From Edaphochlamys debaryana (lineage: Eukaryota > Chlorophyta > Chlorophyceae > Chlamydomonadales): 64,000 nt of DNA. The stretch spans positions 124,001 through 188,000 of the forward strand of contig JAEHOE010000049.1 of assembly GCA_016858145.1 (NCBI GenBank), read 5' to 3'. The notes below the pieces were generated by a model. It had not been told where the DNA came from. It saw only the letters and a list, made by a program, of their open reading frames with translations, and searched no databases. The first letter of the stretch is position 1, and every line of letters begins with the position of its first letter. The position numbers and the translations under genes are program-made. Positions 12,731 through 20,675 of this stretch are shown here, piece after piece.

Positions 12731-12900
12731 CAAAGCTGCACAGAGCCACCCCACCGTCCAAGTGGCGCTAAACTGGCTGGGGCGGCTGCCGTCGGCACCA
12801 ACCGCCAACGCATGCCCTTCCCTGTGTGCAGGATCCCGCCAAGCAGGCTTTGGGCTTACCGCGGCCCTACGCCCAACTCCAACGCGGGCCATGGAAGCCC

Positions 12901-12990
12901 CTTCCTTCGCCCCTTCCTTCGCCCCTTCCTTCCTTCGCCCGTTCGCCCCTCGCCCCTTCCTTCGCCCCTTCCTTCGCCCCTTCCTTCGCC
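12901..12990. repeat. CCTTCCTTCGCC-type microsatellite
   Basis: About 90 bp of imperfect tandem copies of a 12-nt unit, CCTTCCTTCGCC, with shortened variants in the middle. It lies within the presumed 3' UTR of the ankyrin gene, close to its candidate poly(A) signal. Confidence 0.85.
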
Positions 12991-13630
12991 ATGTCCGCCA
13001 TGCCCGCTACTTCACCTCCTGGCTCTAACTGGCCTTCGGGGTGGCCCTCCGCCCAACGCATGCACCCAGAACGCACGTGCCTCCATCGCCAGTCCACATG
13101 CCCGCCGTCCCTTATGCGTCGCCTGCCCCACCCTCTCGCCAGACCTGCCACACATGACATGCGTTATACAAAGTTCCTGCGAAACCGCCCCACCGATTGG
13201 AGCATCACTCCATCACCTCAACCAGCCACGCACACCAACAACGAACGCAACAACAACAACTGACGTGCCTTCTAGTCGCCGTTGAGCGCCCAAGCCCAAG
13301 CCTGTGTACTCTCTCTCTCCAAGCCCCGTGAAAGCCTGATGCGGACCCGCGCGGCCCCACACTGACTGACCCATGCCTCCAGACCATCATGTCCGTTCGC
13401 TCAAGAGCGCTTTGCGCTCTGACAGGTGACTCGCGGGCCCTCCCCAACGCCGTCATAAAGCTCCATATAAACCTACAGGCCCAGCCCCCTCGCCCAGCCC
13501 CCCAGCCCATTCATAGCCGTACCACCTGCCGCCGCCGTCCCCGAGCCCAGGAAACCATGTCCCACTGTCCCACTGGACCACGTGACCCGTGCCCATCACC
13601 CCCAAGCCACATGCCCCCGCGGCCCCAAGC

Positions 13631-15780
13631 CTATCCCTGCTCTGACAGCCGCCGACGGTATTGCGCGTACGCCAGTACCTCCTCGTTAACGGGCCACTGG
13701 CTGCGCGCCTCCTCCTCCACAAGCACCCAGTCCAGTCGGTAGCCCTCGGCCTCCAGCCACTGCAGGATGGCCAGCGGCTGGGAAGCGTGCTTGCTGCGAA
13801 GGCTTTTGGGCGACGAAGCGGCGGGGCCTTCTGGGCCGAAGCCGAGCCCGGCAGCCCGCAGAGCCCGCAGCACAGGCAGGCCGCATCTGAAGGCCAAGAC
13901 GTAGGGCGCCCCGTCGTCCTGTGGTGGGGTGTGCAGAAGATAGACGGTCAGAGTGCCAAGAGTTGCGCAGAGGCATAGGCGAAGTCCCACCCCCGGCCCA
14001 GCCGCTCACCGGCTTGGGGCAGCCCCACTCCGCCAGCTGCCTCACAGCAGCCACACAGCCTGCCGAGGCACACGCCGCCCAGGCGTCTGGGGACATGCCG
14101 CACCCGCCAATCATCTCGTGCAGGAGCCGCAGCACCTCCAGACTGCCGGAGGCCGCCGCGGCTGTAAAGAGCTCGGGCGTGAGGACCTCGCTGGGGTCGG
14201 CGGCGGCGGCGAGGGCGGCCTCGAGGGCCCACTCAAGCACCGCCAGGCGCCCGCTGCCGGCCGCCGAGGAAGCGAGGGCCATGTAGTCCAGGGGGCAGCC
14301 GGCCGCCTGGAGCACCTGTGAACAGGGGGACAGGCGATAATGTGAGGCGTTGTCAGGTCCTTCCCCATCATCTCGCTATAACCGCATCAAGAAAGCCCTC
14401 CCGGCGACTGGACTTCATGCTGCGGATTCAGCGTCACGCTTCGGCCCCGCTGCCCTGCTGCGAGCTCGCCAGCCCATTTCGCAAAAGCAGAAGCAAACCA
14501 GAAGGGCCAGATGCTCGTTCAGCGCACCGCGCCCTCCCGTGCTGCCCCGGCCACCCACCTGCAGGACCTCCAGGTTGCCCGCCTCCGCCGCCGGGCTGGC
14601 GACCCACTCCATCATTTGCTTGGGCTCGCTGCGCGTGTCGACCTCAAAGCCGCCGGCCAGCAGCCAGCGCAGAGGAGCTGCGTCCAGCCCCTCGAACAAG
14701 GCCATCTGTTGCTGCCTCCACGGGTACTGGCACTCGTGCGCCAGCAGCCACGCCATCCGCTCCACCGCAAGGTCGCCCGGCAGCTTCATGGCTGTGATGT
14801 AGAGATCCCCTGCCTTGAGCTCCGCGCCCAGCGAGAGCACCCACTCCGCCTTGGCCGCCCAATCCGGGGTGCGGCTGCAGAGGGCGGCGCTCAGTGCCGC
14901 GTGCAGAGCCCTGGGCTCCCAGCCCTCCAGGCCGCCGCCCTCCGTGAAGAGGCGCTGCGCCGTCGCCAGGCTGCAGCCCATCAGGGCGCCCACGCACAGG
15001 TCCCGCTGCCGCTTGGCCTTCAGGGACGGCTCCTCCTCGTCCTCCTCGATGTCCCAACCGCTCTGATCCGCCTCGTCGTTTCCTTCCGCGTCGCCGTCCT
15101 CGTGCAGGTCAGTCAGATCGTCTGCCCCAGGGTACCTGGCCATCGCCCTGTTTAAGCGGCCACCGGTGCGCACCCCTACTCTGTGAGCCGCCACCAGCAG
15201 CCAACGGGCGAGCTCGAGGCGTCCGCCCTCGGCCGCCGTCATGGCGGCGTCCCGTATGTCCCAGTCGTACATCCAGTGGTCGGACGGTGGGGCGCAGCGA
15301 CGGAGGATCCACCTGCAGATGCGCTTGCTGCCGCCCCTGGCGGCGGCCTCCAGCACGGGACCCCACCTTCACACGCTTGAGGCGCCGGACCAGGAGCAGG
15401 AAGCAGTCGAAGCTGCCCCCGAGGGCGGCCGCCTCTAGGTGCTCCTCCTCGGGGGAGACATACGTCGCCGCAAGCGCCACTTCCAGGTTCGGCAGGACGC
15501 CGCTCTGGGCGGTGAGGCTGACCAGCTGGCTGCGCTGCTTCCACGTCAGACCGTCGCAGGCGCCGGGGGCGCTCCAGTGAGCACCCAACAAGGCGCTCGA
15601 CACGGGCTGTGACAGGTGGAAGGTGGCATTCGGGATCAGCTCAGCCGTGTGCTTGCTAACTAGGCGCAAGCAGGCAACCTCGTTGTCTGTGAGGCACTCC
15701 TTGAGGGGCTCCAGCATTGCGCACAGCATTTGCGCGCCATCCGCGAGGCCCTGTTCACAGGGCGCCTCGCTTGCGCTCAT
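13631..15780 (-). pseudogene. F-box-like/ankyrin-repeat protein, single-nucleotide frameshift
   Basis: The model has three exons on the - strand: 15780-14559, 14315-14010 and 13918-13631 (stop TAG). The start is ATG at 15780. Residues about 30-75 (NEVACLRLVSKHTAELI, then LTWKQRSQLVSLTAQSG) match the F-box-like start of a large volvocine ankyrin family, and later segments have the AAxGGxLEVxRWL pattern of ankyrin repeats. Near codon 139 the frame breaks: a run of four C at 15361-15364 (GGGG on the coding strand) leaves exon 1 one base too long. Removing one G joins KVG to PVLEAAARGGSKRICRWIL in frame, and the total becomes 1,815 nt (604 residues). Whether this is a real mutation or an assembly error cannot be told here. 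Substrate-adaptor function would be inference. Confidence 0.75.
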
Positions 15781-15979
15781 GAGCCTGCCAACGCTAAGTT
15801 ATGCAGCAGTTGTGGCTGATCTGTGCTTGAACTTGCGCGTTCGTGTCGCAAACCTATGCAACGAGCACCGGCAAACTTCGCCCGCTCAAGCCTGGACCGA
15901 GCGCGATGTTGCTATCTAACTTAAAGCGAGTCAGGTCCACGGTCTGAGATGTAGTCGCAACACATCGTCGCGGGTCCGC

Positions 15980-16062
15980 GCCCTCATCTTAACGTGCCCG
16001 CGGGCGCGGTGGGATTCTTGGTTCGTACCGTGCCCAGGCAGTGCCCTCATCTTCACGTGCCC
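15980..16062. repeat. Imperfect 20-nt direct repeat upstream of ankyrin gene
   Basis: Two copies (15980-15999 and 16043-16062) differ at one position, inside the CATCTTaACG/CATCTTcACG core. They are 63 bp apart and lie about 200-280 bp upstream of the ankyrin-gene start. A related core (CATCTTAACGTG) appears at about 17747-17758 inside a pirin intron, so it may be a dispersed element rather than a promoter site. Confidence 0.55.
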
Positions 16063-16184
16063 TTCGTCTCCGATCCGGCGAGTACCGTGCTCTGGCTGTC
16101 TCTGGCTCGGCCACATCGCGACCCACTGCCAAGGGTCGATAACAGAAACTGAGGAAGGGAGCAATGCCTTGACCGCCTCATGTG

Positions 16185-16189
16185 TTACA
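16185..16189 (-). terminator. Candidate TGTAA poly(A) signal, pirin gene
   Basis: TTACA on the + strand gives TGTAA on the - strand, about 0.6 kb downstream of the pirin stop at 16779-16781, or about 0.25 kb downstream of the alternative stop at 16435. Confidence 0.4.
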
Positions 16190-16434
16190 GCTCAAGTTTA
16201 AAAGCTCCTTCCCTCCGCACGCACGCCTCCCAGGGCCTTCATTCGTTGCCTCCCACGACCTCTCCTGCCTCCCATCACCGCACGACCTGAACACGACCCA
16301 TTCCAGATGTCGTACCCCCAGATCTTCACTTGCTCACCACTCAGGAGCCGTGCGTTCGACGCCGGCAACCCGTCCACACTGCCGCAGTATCAAGTTCAGG
16401 GTTGATTGGGTTCACCTTCCTCGGCCTGCCTCCA

Positions 16435-17031
16435 TCACCGGCGCTTGCCTCCCCGGCGCGCCTTGCCCTTGCCCAGAGCCCAGTCTCCGTCATCGTCCGA
16501 CTCCAGCCTCAGTGCTTGCAAGCCCCCGTCAGTGCTGCCCACGGCCGCCTCAGCGCTCTCCACCCCCACCCCTTGCCTCCGCGCCTCCCGCGCCGCCCTC
16601 CGCTCCCTGCGGCTCGCCGTGCCCGACACGCCCTGGCCCCCTGCCCCTGCCCCCTCCTCCGCTGCTCCATGCCCCTCGCCGTGCATCGGCGATGCCACTC
16701 CCGCCTCCCCCTCATCCTCACCCCCCTCCACCTCCCCATCGCCATCGCCACTGCCGCCGCTCCCCCCGCCGCTGCCGCTCACAGCTCGTCCTGCCACGGG
16801 TTGTCGTCCGCCCGCTGCAGCCGACCCGACTGGAAGTCCTCGAAGGCCTGCAGACGAGGGCGGCGGGACCGAGGGCGGGGCCGAGGGCGGCGGGGGCGGC
16901 GTGTCAGCGTCGGCTTCCGAGTCGCTGCCCCCGCCCTCGCCCGCGCCGCCGACCGCCGCGCCCCCGCCGCGGCCCCGCACGTGCACCGCCTTTGCCCGCG
17001 CGAACCGCCCGCTCTGCATGTCCCGCATTGC
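16435..17031 (-). other. Alternative read-through 3' exon of pirin gene (possible isoform)
   Basis: If the intron after exon 9 is retained, the frame from 17031 stays open to a stop at 16435. It would replace the last 22 residues with a Gly/Ala/Ser/Asp-rich tail of about 185 residues ending in a basic cluster (GKGKARRGGKRR). Long open frames are common by chance in DNA this GC-rich, so this is only a possibility. Confidence 0.25.
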
Positions 17032-19415
17032 CTGGGGCCGCCGCCGGAATTAACTCGTAACAGACAGCTGTGCAACCGGCGCGTGTTTGGCGGCTTGCCC
17101 TCTCAGTGGTTGCTATGGCACTGTGCACATACTCCGAGGCTCCTAGCCACCCCCTTCCCTTCGTTGCCTGCTTCGCAAACCCCTACCCATACCCTCTTCC
17201 TCCCCCCTCCGCCTCTCCCGCTCGTGCTGCCCCCCCTCACCTGGTAGATCTCCGCTTGCGTGTTCATGACGAAGGGGCCGTGCTGCACGATGGGCTCGCC
17301 TGCGCGTAAGCGAGCCGGTGGAAGGCAGAGTCAGAGCGTGGACGAGTCGGACCAATGGCTAGATCACAACCAGCCCCACCGCCCCGCGCCCCTTCAGCTC
17401 AAGCCCCTTCAGCCAGCCCCTTCAGCCAGCCCCAATGCCCAAACATGCCCGGCCCCATTCCGGCAGGCCCCTGTCGCCCCCAGCCCTCCGCCCTCCCCCT
17501 GCCTCACCGATGGGCTGCCCAGCCACCAGCAGGAATTTGAGCCCCGCCGGCCCCGCGCCGCCCACCGCCGACACGTGGTCGCCCGGGCCCAGCACCAGCG
17601 TGTGCTCGGGGGCGGCCTTGGTGCCGCTCACCTTGCCCTCGCCGTCGTAGCTGGAGGGCGGGGGAGGGGTGCGGGGGAATGGTGGACGGGGTGAGGAGGG
17701 GGCGGGAAGCTGACATGTCAGAGCGCGTGAACGGGGCACAGGACATCTTAACGTGGGGGTGCTTGCAGCGCCTCAGACTACCCTTGTCCGCCCTCGTTCC
17801 CCCCATGCCCTTTCCCGGGCCCCCGCCCGCCCTCCCTGGCCCCCGACCCACATGTAGCAGAAGCCGTTCCAGCCCTCGGGCACCTCCTGGCTGAAGTTGG
17901 CGCCGGGCCCCAGGCGCACGTCCATGAGCAGCCCCGGGTTGCGCATCTTGATGGGGCCCGCCACACCCGAGTGCGTGCCGGCCATGACGCGCACGCTGGC
18001 GCCTGGAGAGGACTCCACCACAGGGATGTCAGACTTTTGGTAGTCCTGAGAGGGAGGGAGGGGTTGAGGTGGGGAGTTGAGGAGTTGGGGGGAGGCAGAA
18101 GGCGAGGGACGAGGAAAGGGGGTGGGATGGCAGGGAAGGATGAGCAGGTCGGGGTACAGGCCGGCCAGTCGAGCAGTACAAGCCCCGAAACTTGAGCGCG
18201 GTCGCACCTGGTACCGCGGCTTGCACATCTTGTCCTTCTTGGGCAGGTTGATCCACAGCTGGAAGCCCCACAGGATGCCGTCAGTGACCTGCGCAAGCAC
18301 GCGGTTTGGGGTTGTCAGCGTGTGTTCACCTCCACCGATATCCGTGCGTGTGGGGCTGGCAATGCGCGCGCTTGTGCGCAGCTGGGGAGACCTGATACCC
18401 CGCTGGGGAGGCCTTGCCGTTCGCGCCGCGCCTTCGCAGCTCTGCTCCCGTCCCCTACAGGAGCCGAGAGCCCCCACCCCACCCGGGTGCCAGGCGCCCA
18501 CCCACCTTGGGCATCTCGCTGTGGATGATGCCCCGCCCTGCCGTCATCCACTGCACGCCCCCCGACTTGATCACACCCTGCGGAGGGAGCGGGGGCAGAA
18601 GCAAGGAGTACGGCGCAAAGACACAAGAAAGAAAGTGCCAGGGCTGAGGCGCAGACTGCGCCTCTGCACTCCCCTCCGCGAAGCCTCCCCGCCTCTCCCA
18701 GTCACCCCCAAGGCTCCCTCAGCCCTCTCCCCACCCCTCCCACGCTCCCTTCCCAGCCACCCCGCCACTCCCTACCGTCCCCTCCGCCCCCCCTCCTGAG
18801 TCCCCTCACCTGGTTGCCCTGGGAGTCGCGGTGCTCCATCTCGCCCTCGAGCATGATGGAGCAGGTCTCGAAGCCGCGGTGCGGGTGGTCGGGGAAGCCC
18901 GCGAAGGCCGCCTTGGAGGGCAGCTTGAGCTCGTCCAGCATGAGGTAGGGGTCCAGGTTGCGGAGCGCCGAGGTGCCGACCTGGTGGGGGAGGTGTGGGG
19001 AGGTGTGGAGAGGGTTTGGCGGCCAGCGGCGAGGGGTATTGTGCGCGAGGAGGGGGGGTTGGGGCGTGCAGGGACGCTGGTGACCAGGGGGGCTAGGAGA
19101 TGAAACGTGCGGCAGAGCTAGGGTGCTGAGTGGGGCCATTGCTTGAGTTGAGGGGCGGCGGGGGCCGGACCTAAAGCCGGGCATGCCGTGGGACGCCACC
19201 ATCCCTCGCCAGCAGCATCCCCCACGCTGGGCAAAGGAGCGCGCCCGCTCACCGTGCGGCAGATGGTCACGCCCGCGCCTTCCCGCATCTTCTGTCCTTG
19301 TACCACCTGCACAAGCGGTCCGCGGCAAGCGTCAGCGCTGGGCTGCAGAGGGCGGTTCCGGCCTGCAAATGCGCACCTTGGTCACGGGGCGCAGCGTCTT
19401 CATCGCGGTTGCCAT
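16779..19415 (-). CDS. Pirin family protein
   Basis: Ten exons on the - strand: 19415-19377, 19306-19253, 18980-18810, 18577-18506, 18288-18208, 18045-17852, 17650-17508, 17299-17241, 17031-16987, 16847-16779. They total 927 nt (308 residues, usual length for the family), all in phase. Pirin hallmarks are visible: [12 protein letters not shown], the metal-site [11 protein letters not shown] with [27 protein letters not shown], and the C-terminal-domain [15 protein letters not shown]. Pirins are cupin-fold nuclear or cytoplasmic metalloproteins, some with quercetinase activity (family knowledge); the metal ligands look intact. The last two exons encode similar helices ([14 protein letters not shown] and [15 protein letters not shown]) and may be used in tandem or as alternatives. 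The start has good context (ACCCATGGC). An in-frame upstream ATG at 19568 would add 51 residues with a hydrophobic stretch, but in codons unlike the rest. Confidence 0.93.
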
Positions 19416-20023
19416 GGGTATGTCGGCTTGTGCTAACAGTGGGCTTACTAGGGTGAGTGCAAGGAGGAGCAAGGACAACGCTAGGGCAGAAACTTGTGTT
19501 CGGAAAGGAAGTGCGGTTTGGAAAGGCGGACGCTGCAGTCGTTTTAAGTACCACTGCTTCGAGTGCATGACGTTGTGCACTATGTGTTCCGGGGGCAGGC
19601 GCGGGTACTGCTGCTGCGGCCGGGTGACCTCTCTCGCCGCGGTGATTAGCGCGCTGACCCGCGCGAGTGACTGTCGTTACCCGTCGGCCCGTCAGCCTGC
19701 CCGGTGCTTCTGGTAACCTCTGGGCTGTCCTAGGCGGCAGCCTGGCACAGGGGGCTGCGTCCGGCCTGTCCGGTTGGCGACGGAGACATCAGTGAGCCTC
19801 AATGAGCAGACTTCAACATATACGGTCCCTCTAAGTAAACCAACTTCATTCACGAAAGCGGTTAAAGGTCGACGACCGGCGACCGTTCCGGCAGCGTGCC
19901 AGCTGTCGGCCCTTCCACCTCCTCGGCGTCTCGAGCCTGCTTACGTTCGACAGCATGGCGGAAGGAGGGAACTAGTCGCTCATGGGAGTAAAACATCACA
20001 GAACATCATCAGCTTGGTACCGG

Positions 20024-20079
20024 CACCTGGGGCCTGTCCGAGTGTCACCTGGGGCCTGTCCGAGTGTCACCTGGGGCCT
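20024..20079. repeat. 22-nt tandem repeat, about 2.5 copies
   Basis: Units at 20024-20045 and 20046-20067 are identical (beginning CACCTGGGGCCTGTCC), followed by a partial third copy to 20079. It lies in the divergent promoter region between the pirin gene and its + strand neighbour. Confidence 0.9.
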
Positions 20080-20199
20080 CCGGTCCTGCCCACGCATGCT
20101 CTCCCCACCTTGAGGCTCTCGCCCGTGCCCTCACATACAACTGCCGTGTCCCGCTCCTTCCCCTGCTGCCCTGCTGCCCTCCCCAATGCCGCCACCCAG

Positions 20200-20288
20200 G
20201 GCGAGAGCAACAACACGCTGCGGACGCAGTTCAAGTCCGCTCTGGGCGAGTGGGGGCGGGGGCTGTCGGCGGAGCTGTGGGACACTGG
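20200..20288 (+). other. Exon-like island of unknown origin
   Basis: An 89-nt segment preceded by a good acceptor (CCACCCAG) and followed by a good donor (GTGCGAG) encodes GESNNTLRTQFKSALGEWG and then GLSAELW in GC3-rich codons typical of real exons here. Its surroundings have lower GC3 and no partner exons. It may be a relic or captured exon, or an upstream exon of an unannotated transcript. Confidence 0.3.
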
Positions 20289-20675
20289 GTGCGAGCCATG
20301 GTGTGCGCAGAGCACTCCCTCGATGGCCTCTGCAGGCGAACAGCATGCAGGAGTGCTGCTGCAACCAAACTACATTGGTCAGGTTTGCCAAGCTGCCCTG
20401 CGAGGAACGGGGCACAACACCCGGCGCCACCTCTTCGGGGCCCCCGCACCGTATGTGAGCGATAAGAAGTGCGAATTACTTCGACAAGCTGGCCAGCTCG
20501 CTCCTGGAGTGGTCAACGCCAACGGTATTGATAGCAACTTCTGGTCAAATATACGGCATTGCTGTTGGGGCCCCAGGGAGCCCCACAGGTCAGAAAAGCA
20601 TAGACGGATGCGTTACACAGGCAGGCTTAGCTGTCGATTGTTACGGCACGACGCGCTGCGTAGCACGGACCCACA

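Larger units (their letters stand above)
11580..13630. other. Intergenic: kinase 5' region and ankyrin-gene 3' UTR
   Basis: Both flanking genes are on the - strand, so this stretch should hold the 3' UTR of the ankyrin gene (high-coordinate side) and the promoter and 5' UTR of the kinase (low-coordinate side). A - strand TGTAA lies at 12726-12730. A pyrimidine-rich microsatellite occupies 12901-12990. A 229-codon open frame on the - strand (12604-11915) has neither convincing splice structure nor a recognisable family, so I do not call it a gene. Confidence 0.5.
15781..16778. other. Intergenic: ankyrin-gene promoter side and pirin 3' region
   Basis: This holds the upstream region of the ankyrin gene (from 15781) and the 3' UTR of the pirin gene. 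A - strand TGTAA lies at 16185-16189. An imperfect 20-nt direct repeat (core CCCTCATCTT, then ACGTGCCC) occurs at 15980-15999 and 16043-16062. Between 16435 and 16778 an open - strand frame continues from the penultimate pirin exon; see the pirin entry. Confidence 0.5.
19416..20675. other. Divergent intergenic region (pirin and unidentified + strand gene)
   Basis: Pirin (- strand) and the gene starting at 20676 (+ strand) diverge from here, so both promoters should lie in this 1.26 kb. It contains a 22-nt tandem repeat at 20024-20079 and an exon-like island at 20200-20288. A long open + strand frame across 19774-20709 begins without an ATG and has mixed codon use; I do not call it a gene. Confidence 0.45.

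Noticed and set aside
16182..17247. Two long Pro/Ala/Arg-rich + strand frames
   Set aside because: They are opposite the pirin 3' exons in extremely GC-rich DNA and show no splice logic or domain.
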